Part shown: one piece after another, positions 42,292 through 51,424 of the stretch
Layout of the letters: each line of letters starts with the position of its first letter
Numbering within the stretch: the stretch's first letter is position 1
Assembly (NCBI GenBank): GCA_965216535.1
Contig: OZ244175.1
Location: forward strand, 2,418,001 to 2,482,000
DNA: 64,000 nucleotides
Reading direction: 5' to 3'
Origin: Hoeflea_A sp965216535
Lineage (GTDB): Bacteria > Pseudomonadota > Alphaproteobacteria > Rhizobiales > Rhizobiaceae
Notes under the pieces: model-generated
Database searches by the model: none
Told to the model about the DNA's origin: nothing
Seen by the model: the letters and a program-made list of their open reading frames with translations, nothing else
Translations under genes and position numbers: made by a program

Positions 42292-43374
42292 ATGAGTGAA
42301 ACGGTGATGCAAAGCAACACGGCATTGGTGGTCGGCGCCAGCGGACTATCCGGAAGCTACGCCGCCCGGCATCTCAAAAGCAAGGGCTGGACGGTCGTCA
42401 CTCTTTCGCGCGGTCCGCTCGAACAGGAATGGTCCGATCGGCATCTGGCGGTCGATCTGACCGATGCGGCTTCGAGCCGCACGGTGCTGGCCGGGGCCAA
42501 CGATGTCTCCCACGTGTTCTACTGCACCTGGTCGCGGCAGGCGAGCGAAGAGGAGAATGTTCGCGTCAACACGGCAATGATCCGCAACCTGTTCGACGGG
42601 ATCGCGGCAGCTCCCTTGCGTCACGCCGCGCTGGTCACCGGATTGAAGCATTACCTGGGATCGTTCGACGACTACGCGAACGTAAAGCCGCAAACGCCGT
42701 TTCTCGAATCCAGCCCCCGTCTGGCCGGACCGAATTTCTACTACGACCAGGAAGATGTGCTGTTCGAATGCGCCGCTGCCCGCGGATTCACCTGGTCCGT
42801 CCACCGCCCCCATACCATGATCGGCTTCGTGGTCGGCAACGCCATGAACATGGCCGTGACACTCGCCATCTATGCTTCGATCTGCAAGCACACCGGACGA
42901 CCATTCGTCTATCCGGGCTCGCAGGAGCAATACGAGGCGGTCACCGACATCACCGATGCGCGGGTGCTGGCGGAACAACTGCACTGGGCTGCCACTACAC
43001 CCGAGGCCGCAAATATTGCGTTCAACACAGCGAATGGAGATCTCTTTCGCTGGACGTGGCTCTGGAAGCAGATCGCCGACTATTTCGAGTTGGAGGTTGC
43101 GGACTATCCCGGCCGCCCCAGTCCGCTTTCGGACCAGATGGCCGATGCTCCGGCCGTGTGGGCGAAACTCGTTGAGAAGCATGGTCTCGAACCTATCCCT
43201 GTCGATCGGTTGGCCTCCTGGTGGCACAGCGATGCGGATCTGGGCCGCACACTTGAGTGCTTCACCGACATGACGAACAGCCGCGTCAGGGGCTTTGCCG
43301 GTTACCAGCGCACTCCCGACAGCTTTTTCGATGTCTTCGACACCTTGCGCGCACGTCGCATCATTCCGAACTGA
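42292..43374 (+). CDS. SDR-type reductase of the PRISE (progesterone 5-beta-reductase/iridoid synthase) family
   Basis: This 360-residue protein starts with ALVVGASGLSGSYAARHL (NADP fold), then has VTGLKHYLG with Lys119 and PNFYYDQEDVLFE with Tyr150/151, and WSVHRPHTMIGF. Lys in TGxKHY and Tyr in FYYxxED are the signature of PRISE enzymes, which reduce enones 1,4 in plant progesterone and iridoid metabolism; bacterial members exist with little-known substrates. The presence of such a reductase in a sugar-type catabolic operon is unusual and points to an alpha,beta-unsaturated carbonyl intermediate. It starts nine bases after the dehydrogenase stop. Confidence 0.87.
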   Translation: MSETVMQSNTALVVGASGLSGSYAARHLKSKGWTVVTLSRGPLEQEWSDRHLAVDLTDAASSRTVLAGANDVSHVFYCTWSRQASEEENVRVNTAMIRNLFDGIAAAPLRHAALVTGLKHYLGSFDDYANVKPQTPFLESSPRLAGPNFYYDQEDVLFECAAARGFTWSVHRPHTMIGFVVGNAMNMAVTLAIYASICKHTGRPFVYPGSQEQYEAVTDITDARVLAEQLHWAATTPEAANIAFNTANGDLFRWTWLWKQIADYFELEVADYPGRPSPLSDQMADAPAVWAKLVEKHGLEPIPVDRLASWWHSDADLGRTLECFTDMTNSRVRGFAGYQRTPDSFFDVFDTLRARRIIPN

Positions 43375-43398
43375 CGCGCCGCCAGAGGAGCAAAAGCA

Positions 43399-43683
43399 AT
43401 GCATTATGTCGTCCACTGCCTCGATCATGAAGATGCCGTCGAAAAGCGCCTGTCGCACTACGATGCGCACAAGGCCTATCTTGCCCAGGCTGACGTCAAG
43501 ACGCTCATTTCCGGTCCGCTGCTCGGCGCCGACGAAGAAACCATGATCGGCAGCTGCTTCCTGCTGGAGGCTGACAGTATCGACGAGGTCGAGGCGTTCA
43601 ACCGAGCCGATCCCTTTGCCGCAGCCGGTGTCTGGAAGACGGTTTCAATCCATCCTTTTGCCAAGCGCGTGGATAACCGCTGA
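43399..43683 (+). CDS. YciI family protein
   Basis: This 94-residue protein has the ferredoxin-like YciI pattern: MHYVVHCLDHEDAVEKRL, SHYDAHKAYL (His and Asp dyad of the active-site-like pocket), LISGPLLGADEETMIGS, and FNRADPFAAAGVW. YciI proteins are small dimeric enzymes or binding proteins of mostly unknown function; some relatives dehalogenate or isomerise muconate-like compounds. A ribosome site (AGAGGAGC) precedes the ATG. Its stop overlaps the next start as TGATG, so it is coupled to the Gfo/Idh/MocA gene. Confidence 0.9.
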   Translation: MHYVVHCLDHEDAVEKRLSHYDAHKAYLAQADVKTLISGPLLGADEETMIGSCFLLEADSIDEVEAFNRADPFAAAGVWKTVSIHPFAKRVDNR

Positions 43684-44720
43684 TGTCCGGCCAGGTCAAA
43701 ATCGCGCTGATCGGACTGGGCTGGTGGGGCCGCAAAATGCTCGACGTGCTCTCCGAAGCCGACGACACGATTTCGGTCGTGCGGATCGTCGAGCCGGATG
43801 TTGAAGCCGCCCGAGACGTTGCCTCCAGGCTGAACATACCGGTATCTCCCGACCTTGAAGATGCACTCGGCGATCCAGCCGTTGAAGCAGTGGTTCTGGC
43901 CACTCCCCACGCTCTCCACACCGCTCAGATCGAAGCGGCGGTTAAGGCCGGCAAACACGTTTTCTGCGAAAAACCGCTGGCTCTCACTGCCCGGGAGGCG
44001 GTTCAGTCGGTGCAATTGTGCCGACAGGCAAACCTGATCCTGGGCATGGGCCACGAGCGTCGCTGGGAACCACCGATCGCCCGACTTCTGGCCATGGCCG
44101 ATGCCGGTGATCTCGGCCGGGTTCAGCAGATCGAGGCCAATTTCAGTCACGACAAGTTTCTTCAGCTTGACCGTGGGAATTGGCGGCTGAAGCCCGACCA
44201 GGCTCCCGCAGGCGGCATGACGGCGACGGGAATCCACCTGCTCGATCTTTCTGTTCGTTTGCTCGGGGCGGCAGAGAGTGTCCTGTGCATTTGCGAAAGT
44301 CTTTCTTCCGATTTGCCCCAGGGCGACACGGTCGCCGCCTATGTCAAATTCAGAAACGGCGGCACCTCTTACGTTTCGGCCTCACTTGCAAACCCCTTCA
44401 TGTCCCGCTTCACCGTCTACGGGTCCAGGGGCTGGATCGATATTCGCGACAAGGCGCATGTGGAAGCACCTGATGGTTGGGTTGTCACGTCGGCAATGGC
44501 GGGCGGCGAGATCGCTGTCGAGGAGGTGGCGCCGGCTGAGCCTGTGAAGGACAACCTCGTGGCATTCGCGCGAGCTGTACGCGGAGATGCTCCCTATCCG
44601 ATTTCCGGTTCCGATCTGATCAACAACATCGCGCTCCTCGAGGCGGTTTTCAAATCCGCGTCAAGCGGCCGGATCGAACAGGTGGAGCAGCAGATCCAGA
44701 GCAATTCGGAGGCCGCGTGA
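43683..44720 (+). CDS. Gfo/Idh/MocA family oxidoreductase
   Basis: This 345-residue NAD(P)-dependent sugar-type dehydrogenase has the N-terminal Rossmann segment KIALIGLGWWGRKMLDVL and the family motif HVFCEKPLALTAREA with the catalytic Lys of EKP. GMGHERRWEPPIARL and GGMTATGIHLLDLSVRLLG (with the conserved HxxD-like His) follow. Members act on inositols, sugar acids, UDP-sugars or related polyols. It overlaps the gene before (TGATG at 43681) and the gene after (TGATG at 44718), so three genes are translated as one coupled set. Confidence 0.92.
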   Translation: MSGQVKIALIGLGWWGRKMLDVLSEADDTISVVRIVEPDVEAARDVASRLNIPVSPDLEDALGDPAVEAVVLATPHALHTAQIEAAVKAGKHVFCEKPLALTAREAVQSVQLCRQANLILGMGHERRWEPPIARLLAMADAGDLGRVQQIEANFSHDKFLQLDRGNWRLKPDQAPAGGMTATGIHLLDLSVRLLGAAESVLCICESLSSDLPQGDTVAAYVKFRNGGTSYVSASLANPFMSRFTVYGSRGWIDIRDKAHVEAPDGWVVTSAMAGGEIAVEEVAPAEPVKDNLVAFARAVRGDAPYPISGSDLINNIALLEAVFKSASSGRIEQVEQQIQSNSEAA

Positions 44721-45700
44721 TGAAGGCGCTCGTTTTCGACGAACCCAACAACCCAGACGTCAGGCAGGTGGAAATGCCGACATGCGGTGTCAACGAGGTG
44801 CTCGTTCGTTCCCGCAAGGTGGGCATATGTCACTCGGACTACGAACTGCTGGCCGGCCAGTACATCATCCCGATCTCCTATCCCGTGACACCCGGGCACG
44901 AGTGGGTCGGCGAGGTGGTGGAAACCGGGAGAAACGTCACCGAACTGGAGGTCGGGGACCGGGTTGTCGGCGAATGCGTCATTCAGACGCCGGAGCGCAT
45001 TCACCATTTCGGATTTTCGATGGACGGTGCGGATCGCGAGTATTTCGCCGCAAAACCCGAGTGGTTGCACAAGCTGCCCGACGCGGTGGATGACAGCAAA
45101 GGCGCGCTGATCGAGCCGTTCACTTGTGGTTATTACGCGGTCCTTCGACACGGTGGTGTCGATGCGTCACAGACGGTGGTCGTCTCCGGAGGCGGGACGA
45201 TCGGATTGGTCGCTGCCGCTGCAGCCATCGGCATGGGCGCCCGGGTCATTGTTGTCGATCCGGTTCGATTGCGGCGCGATATTGCCAGCAGACTCGGCGC
45301 TGACGGAACCGTCGATCCGACGAAAGCAGATCCGGTTGAGGCAATTCACGAGATGACCGAAGGCGGCGCTGACCTTGTCGTGGAGGCGGCAGGTCACTCC
45401 GCATCGCTTGCCAATGTCTTCGACTATGCACGGCCGGAGGGTTGCGTGTCGATGGTCGGGATCAATATCGGCCAGGCAATTCCGGTCGAGTTGGGAAAGA
45501 TCCAGATCAAGGACCTGACGGTGCGGGGCTGCATCGGTTCACCAGGGGTCTGGCCGGCGGCCATCCGTTTTCTGGAGCGAACCGGCCTCGATCTCTCTCC
45601 CATTCAAACCCACCATTTCGATCTGGACGATGCGCTCGCTGCATTCGAGCTCGGAAAACGGCCGGACGAAGCGGTCAAGGTGACCCTGGACGTCGCGTGA
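44720..45700 (+). CDS. Zinc-dependent medium-chain dehydrogenase (threonine/sorbitol dehydrogenase-like)
   Basis: The ATG at 44720 overlaps the previous stop as TGATG; a GTG one codon earlier is possible. The 326-residue protein has VGICHSDYELLAGQY (catalytic Cys), GHEWVGEVVETGRNVTELEVG, DRVVGECVIQTPERIHHFGF, then the Rossmann motif VVVSGGGTIGLVAAAAAIG. The four-cysteine structural-zinc lobe is absent, an unusual feature within the family. It is the second dehydrogenase of the operon and stands directly upstream of the ABC transporter genes. Confidence 0.88.
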   Translation: MKALVFDEPNNPDVRQVEMPTCGVNEVLVRSRKVGICHSDYELLAGQYIIPISYPVTPGHEWVGEVVETGRNVTELEVGDRVVGECVIQTPERIHHFGFSMDGADREYFAAKPEWLHKLPDAVDDSKGALIEPFTCGYYAVLRHGGVDASQTVVVSGGGTIGLVAAAAAIGMGARVIVVDPVRLRRDIASRLGADGTVDPTKADPVEAIHEMTEGGADLVVEAAGHSASLANVFDYARPEGCVSMVGINIGQAIPVELGKIQIKDLTVRGCIGSPGVWPAAIRFLERTGLDLSPIQTHHFDLDDALAAFELGKRPDEAVKVTLDVA

Positions 45701-45701
45701 C

Positions 45702-46748
45702 ATGCAGACCGTGAGACAGCAAATGACACAGTCCGAAGCCCGTCAGGATTTGCGATCGCAGGCCCCAGGTCTGCTGCAGGTGCCAGTGGCCAAAGGGTTC
45801 GTGACAATCGTCGGGTCGACGATTGCCCTGATAATCCTGTGCTTCCTGTTCGCGCCGTCCGCCATCTCGCAGGGCGCGCTGGTCGGCAGTCTGCCGTTTG
45901 CCGCGGTGCTGGCCATCGTCGGTCTGGGACAGATGCTGGTTGTGCAGCAGGGTGGCTTTGATCTCTCCGTACCGGGCGGTGTGTCGCTTGCCGTGGTGGT
46001 CGCCACGCACATGCCTTCCGGGAACGACGCGGATCTGTTTGGAGCGGTTTTGGCCGCGTTCGGTTTCGCCATCGTCGCGGGTCTGGTGAACGGCCTTTTG
46101 GTTGGATTTGCCCGTTTGAATGCCATCATCGCCACGATCGGCATGAATGCGCTGTTGTTTGGTGGCGTCTTTGCGATCTCCGGCGGCGTGCCGCGCACCA
46201 CCACCGATCTGCTGGCCGAAATAGCCGGCGGCCGCACCTTCGGTATCAACCACTCCGTCTATTTCGCGATCCTGATCATGATCATCGTCAGCTTCGCCAT
46301 GAAGAAGACGGTCGCAGGAAGGCGGTTCGAAGCCATCGGCGCCAATCCGCTGGCCGCGCAGGCGGTCGGGCTGCGGGTGCGGCTCTACCAGACCATGGCC
46401 TATGTTTTCGCCCAACTGCACTATTGTGTGGCCGGCATCCTCATCGCCGGCATTACCCGGGAGCCGACCGCTTTTCAGGGCAATAGCCTGCTGCTGCCAT
46501 CGGTAGCAGTTGTGGTGTTGGCGGGGACATCGCTGCTGGGTGGCCGCGGCTATCCGATTTCCGTCGTGGTCGCCGCCTTCTTTCTCAACCAACTCAGCCA
46601 GTTCGCCTTGGCGATCGGTGTTCCCTACTCGGCTCAGACCATTGTTCAGGCCTTGGCTCTCGTTTTCGGGATCGGTGTCTACTCGATCCAATGGGGCAGC
46701 CAATTGAGCAAATTGAAGAAAACACAATCCAAAGGAGGAGTGACATGA
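45702..46748 (+). CDS. ABC transporter permease, ribose/xylose type (RbsC-like)
   Basis: This 348-residue membrane protein has about nine hydrophobic helices. Family motifs seen are LVVQQGGFDLSVPGGVSLAV (the DLSVG-type loop), AGLVNGLLVGFARLNAIIATIGMN, and near the end VVVLAGTSLLGGRGYP. It pairs with the binding protein and fused ATPase-permease encoded downstream. Because the fused gene has its own permease half, the transporter probably uses a heterodimeric membrane channel. The ATG follows the previous stop by one base. Confidence 0.92.
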   Translation: MQTVRQQMTQSEARQDLRSQAPGLLQVPVAKGFVTIVGSTIALIILCFLFAPSAISQGALVGSLPFAAVLAIVGLGQMLVVQQGGFDLSVPGGVSLAVVVATHMPSGNDADLFGAVLAAFGFAIVAGLVNGLLVGFARLNAIIATIGMNALLFGGVFAISGGVPRTTTDLLAEIAGGRTFGINHSVYFAILIMIIVSFAMKKTVAGRRFEAIGANPLAAQAVGLRVRLYQTMAYVFAQLHYCVAGILIAGITREPTAFQGNSLLLPSVAVVVLAGTSLLGGRGYPISVVVAAFFLNQLSQFALAIGVPYSAQTIVQALALVFGIGVYSIQWGSQLSKLKKTQSKGGVT

Positions 46749-47809
46749 CAACATCAAAACTCAAGGGGCTGGGGGCTTTGGCCGCTGCCGGAATTGCGCT
46801 TTCGCTGGTCGGCTCGCCGGCTGCCGCCGATACACCGTCCTGGTGCGGCCCGGACAAAGCCTCACTGGCGTTGCTGGACGGCTTTGGCGGTAACAGCTGG
46901 CGTATTGTCACAGCGGCGGCAGGTCGCCAGGAGGCCGAACGCTGCCCGAGCATATCGGAGTACATTTACGCCGACGGGCAGGGCGACACCCAAAAGGCCA
47001 TCTCCGACATCAATTCGATGGCGGCGCGCGGCATCGATGCCATCGTGGTTTTCGGTGATGCCGGTCCGGCAGTTCTTCCGGCCCTGACCAACGCCTATCG
47101 CGCCGGTACCGTCGTTGTCCCATACCGCGTGGTGGTCGGCGGTAAGGCAGAGCGCAACTACACACGCTACGTCTCGGCTTCGTTTGTTGAAAACGGTATT
47201 GCCTGGGGGAACTGGATCAAGGAAAAATTCCCAGAAGGCGCCAACCTGCTGTTTCTCAGCGGCCCGGCCGGCAACAGCCAGGGTCTGGAGGAACTCGAGG
47301 GCATGAAGCAGGTTCTCGATGACAGCTACGTTTTCCTCAATCCGGAACCGTTTGCCGTGACCAACTGGGATCCGGCACTGACCCAGCAGGTCTTGTCCGC
47401 AGCGATCGCGCAACATGAGAATATCGACGTGATCGTGTCGGACTTCGGGCCCTCTCTGGTCGGTGCGCTGCCGGTGTTTGAAAACTTCGATCGCTCAATC
47501 CCGGCCCTGGCCACTTCCGACGGCAACTCGCTTGGCTGTCTTTGGCATGAAAAGCGCGAAGCTCACCCGGACTTCGACCTTTTCACGCTTGAAACCGGAA
47601 CGGACAACGTCCGTCTGGCCGTGCAATGGGCAATTGCCGAGGCGACCGGAGGCACACCGCCGGAAACGGACGTCTTCATTTCCGGCCCGTTCGAAAACTC
47701 GATTACGAACCAGCCGAATTCGGTTCAGTGCCGGTCCGATCTTCCCGGCGCCATCTACCTGTCCTCTGGCGTGCCGGCGGATGTCCAGGCGGCGGCAGTG
47801 GGCAACTGA
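46745..47809 (+). CDS. ABC transporter substrate-binding protein, ribose-type (periplasmic-binding family 4)
   Basis: The ATG at 46745 has AAAGGAGGAG just upstream and overlaps the permease stop by four bases. The 354-residue protein begins with a signal peptide (MTTSKLKGLGALAAAGIALS) cut near residue 28 (AAADTP). The mature domain has IDAIVVFGDAGPAVLPALTNAYRAG and IVSDFGPSLVGALPVFENFD, matching ribose/autoinducer-2-type binding proteins. The ligand is not known but is probably a sugar, polyol or glycoside. A hairpin follows at 47819-47842. Confidence 0.9.
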   Translation: MTTSKLKGLGALAAAGIALSLVGSPAAADTPSWCGPDKASLALLDGFGGNSWRIVTAAAGRQEAERCPSISEYIYADGQGDTQKAISDINSMAARGIDAIVVFGDAGPAVLPALTNAYRAGTVVVPYRVVVGGKAERNYTRYVSASFVENGIAWGNWIKEKFPEGANLLFLSGPAGNSQGLEELEGMKQVLDDSYVFLNPEPFAVTNWDPALTQQVLSAAIAQHENIDVIVSDFGPSLVGALPVFENFDRSIPALATSDGNSLGCLWHEKREAHPDFDLFTLETGTDNVRLAVQWAIAEATGGTPPETDVFISGPFENSITNQPNSVQCRSDLPGAIYLSSGVPADVQAAAVGN

Positions 47810-47818
47810 TTGATACGG

Positions 47819-47842
47819 TCCGGGCGGTTTCAGCCGCCCGGA
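47819..47842 (+). terminator. Intercistronic hairpin after the binding-protein gene
   Basis: TCCGGGCGG and CCGCCCGGA form a perfect 9-base stem around a 6-base loop, nine bases after the binding-protein stop. No T-run follows. This is probably a partial terminator or mRNA stabiliser that raises binding-protein levels over the ATPase-permease gene. Confidence 0.5.
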
Positions 47843-47891
47843 TCCTTCGAAGACGCAATCCCGCGAACCGTGGACAAGAGAGACGGGTACG

Positions 47892-50420
47892 ATGCACGTG
47901 GCCAAGCTAGAAACCGCTGAGACCTTCGCCGAATCCGGCCGCTCGGAGACAGCCAAAACGATGATCCGGCTCTCGAATGTGTCCAAGTCGTTTTCCGGTG
48001 TGCATGCGCTGACGGATGTCAGTGTTGAATTCTATGCCGGCGAGGTCCATGCGATCCTCGGCGAAAACGGTGCCGGCAAATCCACATTGATGAACATCAT
48101 CTCGGGCGTCTTTCCACCCAATGCTGGCCGGGTTGAGTTCGAAGGCCGCGAGGTGCTGCCATTGTCACCGGAGATCGCGGCTTCGCTTGGTGTCGCGATA
48201 TCCTACCAGCACCCCGCGGTACTGACCGACCTTTCGGTCCTGGAAAATCTCCAGGTTGCCTTGCCGTCCTCGGTTTTCGAAACTGCAAGTGCCCATGAGG
48301 TCGCGCGGCGTTTGCTTGATGCGGTTGGCTTGCATGTTCCGGTTCGAGCCCGGGCCGACTCCTTGACCGTCGCGCAGAAACATCTCCTCGAGTTGGCCAA
48401 GGCCCTGGCACTGGAACCGAAGATTCTCATTCTTGACGAGCCGACCGCGGCGCTCGATCAGGATTCGACCGACATGCTTTTCGAGAAAGTTCGGCAACTT
48501 GTCGCCGAGGGGACATCTGTCATCTACATCACCCACCGGCTGGCGGAATTGCGGCAGATTGCCGATCGGGTGACCGTTTTGCGCGACGGACGCGTCATGG
48601 GCGGCGCGATGGTCGAAGACGTGAGCAACGAGGACCTGCTCGCGATGATCGTCGGCCGCACGCTTGAATCGGCCTTTCCACCGAAGCTCGATAGTCCGAC
48701 GCCTGATATCAATTTCGAAGTTCGGTCTCTCAGCGGGCGCAAGTTCAAGGACGTCAGTTTTGAAGTCGGCCGGGGACAGATCATCGGCGTGGCGGGTGTC
48801 GAGGGCAACGGGCAATCCGATCTGATGCGTGCCCTGGCCGGTCTCCAGCCAACCACCGGCGAAGTCTTGCTCCAGGGTCAGGTACTGACCCATTCGGCAT
48901 TGGTCGACCGCGCTGCCTACATGCCGTCGGACCGCCACCTGGAAGGGGTGGCCAAGGAGTTGACGGTTCGGGAGAACGCAACCTTCGCCGCACTTGAGAA
49001 GTTTGGCGATTACGGCGTGATCAACCGGCAGCGCGAACTGGCAAGCGTCAATGAGGTTTTCGGAGAACTGGCAGTCAAGACAGCGGGACTTGAGGCCAAG
49101 ATCCTGTCGCTATCGGGCGGAAACCAGCAAAAGGTCGTCATGGCGCGCGCGCTGTTGTCGGAACCCGGCTTCATTATCGCCGACGAACCCACACAGGGTG
49201 TCGATGTCGGTGCCCGCGCCGAAATCTACCGAATTTTGAGGGAGGTTTCGGGCTCCGGGACACCGGTGATCGTCAACTCGTCGGATGCAGCCGAACTTGA
49301 AGGGCTGTGTGACATCGTCATTGTCATGTCGAGAGGTCGCGTGGTGGACACTCTGCGCGGCGACGACATCACCGAGCCACGGATCGTCGGCGCCGCGGTG
49401 CAAGCCGACACCGATGCGCACCATGTGGAGGAATCCGGACATGCTGCAAGTTCCATCAGGGACCGGCTCAAACATTTCGTGCAGACGGACAATGCGACCA
49501 TCGTTCCGCTGGTTCTTGTCGCTGTCGCACTCGCCCTTTACGTCACGGGCCAGAACGAAAACTACCTTTCGGCATTCAACGTTTCGAATATCCTGATCTT
49601 GGCAACGGCTTTGGGCTTTATCGCACTGGGTCAGACGGTTGCTCTGTTGATGGCGGGCATCGATCTTTCGGTGGGACCATTGGCGGGTCTGCTTGTGGTC
49701 ATCGCCTCCTTCTTCGTTAATGACGACCAGTCGGCGGCAACCATCGCAACGGGTTTCGTGCTGATGTTCGCCGTCGCGATCGTTGTGGGCCTCGTCAATG
49801 GCAGCCTCATTCGTTTCGCAAACTTCACGCCCATTGCCGCAACACTTGCCATGTTTATCGGGCTTCAGGGCGTAAGTTTCATCCTTCGTGATGGCCCCGG
49901 CGGCTTTATCAATTTCGACGTGATTGAAACCCTTACCTGGCGCCTTGGCCCGATTCCGTTGGCGTTTGTAGTTCTGGTCGCTCTTGCATCTGCTGGCGAG
50001 TATGCCTTGCGCAAGCGCCGCGCCGGATGGCAATTGCGCGCAGTCGGATCCAACGAAGAATCAGCGCGGCGGATCGGTATTCGCACAGACCTGACCTTCA
50101 TAGGCGGCTACGTCGCCTGTTCGCTTCTGACAGCACTGGGCGCTATCATGCTGATGGCGCAGATCGGCGTTGGCGATCCGGCTCAAGGGGTGAACTATAC
50201 TCTTGCCAGTATCACGGCGGTGGTCCTTGGCGGGACAAGTCTGCTCGGTGGCCGCGGAACGTTCATCGGGACCGTCCTTGGCGCCGTGCTGCTGACCGAA
50301 GTGCTGAACGCGGTTTCATTCCTCGGCCTGTCTCAAACCTATCAGTACATGTTCCAGGGCGCGTTGATCCTGGTCGCCGCGCTCATCTATTCGACCGCGC
50401 GTCGGCAGGCTGAAGCGTAG
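47892..50420 (+). CDS. Fused ABC transporter: double ATPase (RbsA/MglA-like) with C-terminal permease
   Basis: This 842-residue protein carries two nucleotide-binding domains and a membrane domain. The first ATPase (about 24-255) has Walker A GENGAGKST at 57-65 and ILILDEPTAALD, but its signature is weak (LTVAQKH). The second (about 270-510) has a degenerate Walker A (EGNGQSD), a clear LSGGNQQKVVMARALL signature and ADEPTQGVDVGAR. From about 535 the sequence becomes an RbsC-like permease with AGIDLSVGPLAGLLVV and VLGGTSLLGGRG. In most sugar systems these are two proteins. The gene lies 82 bases after the binding-protein gene and shares the operon with a separate permease. Confidence 0.92.
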   Translation: MHVAKLETAETFAESGRSETAKTMIRLSNVSKSFSGVHALTDVSVEFYAGEVHAILGENGAGKSTLMNIISGVFPPNAGRVEFEGREVLPLSPEIAASLGVAISYQHPAVLTDLSVLENLQVALPSSVFETASAHEVARRLLDAVGLHVPVRARADSLTVAQKHLLELAKALALEPKILILDEPTAALDQDSTDMLFEKVRQLVAEGTSVIYITHRLAELRQIADRVTVLRDGRVMGGAMVEDVSNEDLLAMIVGRTLESAFPPKLDSPTPDINFEVRSLSGRKFKDVSFEVGRGQIIGVAGVEGNGQSDLMRALAGLQPTTGEVLLQGQVLTHSALVDRAAYMPSDRHLEGVAKELTVRENATFAALEKFGDYGVINRQRELASVNEVFGELAVKTAGLEAKILSLSGGNQQKVVMARALLSEPGFIIADEPTQGVDVGARAEIYRILREVSGSGTPVIVNSSDAAELEGLCDIVIVMSRGRVVDTLRGDDITEPRIVGAAVQADTDAHHVEESGHAASSIRDRLKHFVQTDNATIVPLVLVAVALALYVTGQNENYLSAFNVSNILILATALGFIALGQTVALLMAGIDLSVGPLAGLLVVIASFFVNDDQSAATIATGFVLMFAVAIVVGLVNGSLIRFANFTPIAATLAMFIGLQGVSFILRDGPGGFINFDVIETLTWRLGPIPLAFVVLVALASAGEYALRKRRAGWQLRAVGSNEESARRIGIRTDLTFIGGYVACSLLTALGAIMLMAQIGVGDPAQGVNYTLASITAVVLGGTSLLGGRGTFIGTVLGAVLLTEVLNAVSFLGLSQTYQYMFQGALILVAALIYSTARRQAEA

Positions 50421-50440
50421 ATCGAAAGAGGTTGGTTCCC

Positions 50441-50548
50441 ATGCATCAGTTCACCTTTGCCAGTGCGGCCAGGCGGGTCATCTTTGGCGCCGAATGGGAT
50501 GGAAATTGGCGGGTGGGCTTCGAATTCGTGCTTAGTCGCACCTCATGA
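50441..50548 (+). pseudogene. Remnant of an iron-containing alcohol dehydrogenase (maleylacetate reductase-like)
   Basis: An ATG with an upstream GAAAGAGG starts a 35-codon frame, MHQFTFASAARRVIFGA and then unrelated residues to a stop at 50546-50548. The first 17 residues match the opening of maleylacetate reductase and group III iron-alcohol dehydrogenases (F.y....RvvFGaG), after which the rest of a gene of about 1 kb is missing. It stands in the correct operon position, 20 bases after the transporter. I read it as the 5' stub of a deleted gene; chance resemblance is possible. Confidence 0.45.
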
Positions 50549-50574
50549 TGACGGATTAATCTGGAGATTTTGAA

Positions 50575-51360
50575 ATGACTACCGAAAACCTTGGCGGCGT
50601 CGTTGTTACGGGATCTGCCCGCGGCATTGGCCTGGCAATCGCTCGCAGTGCTGCGAAGACCGGTTATGGCGTGGTCATCGCCGACCTTGATGAAGCGCGG
50701 GGATCCGAGGCGGCCAACGCAATCAAAGCCGCAGGAGGCCGAGCCATGTTTCACACGGTTGATGTTTCGGACCGTGGATCCGTCGCATCAGCGGTGAAAT
50801 CCTGCGAAGCGGAGTTTGGCTTCATCCACGCCATGGTCAACAATGCCGGCTTCAATCGTCCCATGCATTTTCTGGAAACAACGGAAGAGAATTGGGAGTT
50901 GATCATGAAGGTCAACGGACTTGGCGTCATGATTGGTATGCAGGAAGCAGCAAAGGCAATGATCGCGTCAGGACACAAGGGCAAAATCGTCAACACCGCC
51001 TCCATGGCGGGGCGAACCGGCTTCGGTGATTTCGCTCCCTATTGCGCCAGCAAGGCCGCTGTCATCAGCCTGACCCAGGCGGGCGCACGGGCACTTGCAG
51101 AACACGGCATCAATGTGAATGCCTTCGGTCCGGGAGTGGTCGAAACGGAGCTCTGGGAACAGCTCGACAAGGATCTGATGGAGATGGGTGTCGCGACGGC
51201 ACCTGGTGAAGCCATGACGAACTTTGCCGAAGGCATCACGTTGGGGCGCACCTCAACACCGGACGACATTGTGGGAACGGTGGACTTCCTGATTTCACCG
51301 GCGTCCGATTACATGACCGGCCAGTGCCTGATGATCGACGGCGGGATGATCATCCAGTGA
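50575..51360 (+). CDS. Short-chain dehydrogenase/reductase
   Basis: This 261-residue classical SDR has the cofactor motif VVVTGSARGIGLAIARSAAK (here beginning GVVVTGS), NNAGFNRPMHF, and the catalytic Ser-Tyr-Lys set: VNTASMAG with Ser and the YCASKAAV segment with Tyr and Lys. The C-terminus MTGQCLMIDGGMII is the usual end. It probably oxidises or reduces a sugar, sugar acid or alcohol of the pathway. The last 16 bases recur at 53094-53109 at the edge of the duplicated VOC fragment. A ribosome site CTGGAG precedes the ATG. Confidence 0.93.
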   Translation: MTTENLGGVVVTGSARGIGLAIARSAAKTGYGVVIADLDEARGSEAANAIKAAGGRAMFHTVDVSDRGSVASAVKSCEAEFGFIHAMVNNAGFNRPMHFLETTEENWELIMKVNGLGVMIGMQEAAKAMIASGHKGKIVNTASMAGRTGFGDFAPYCASKAAVISLTQAGARALAEHGINVNAFGPGVVETELWEQLDKDLMEMGVATAPGEAMTNFAEGITLGRTSTPDDIVGTVDFLISPASDYMTGQCLMIDGGMIIQ

Positions 51361-51378
51361 AGTCCCGACCCGCTGAAG

Positions 51379-51395
51379 GGCTCGGCAACCGAGCC
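51379..51395 (+). terminator. Short hairpin between the SDR and monooxygenase genes
   Basis: GGCTCGG and CCGAGCC form a perfect 7-base stem with a CAA loop, 18 bases after the SDR stop. No clear T-run follows, so it may only modulate or stabilise the mRNA. Confidence 0.4.
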
Positions 51396-51424
51396 GCGCT
51401 TAGTTTGACAAGAAGGAGGAAACC

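Noticed and set aside
42346..43470. Minus-strand frame opposite the PRISE gene, and similar ones at 45675-46757 and 49110-50033
   Set aside because: Antisense shadows of recognisable enzymes and transporter genes.
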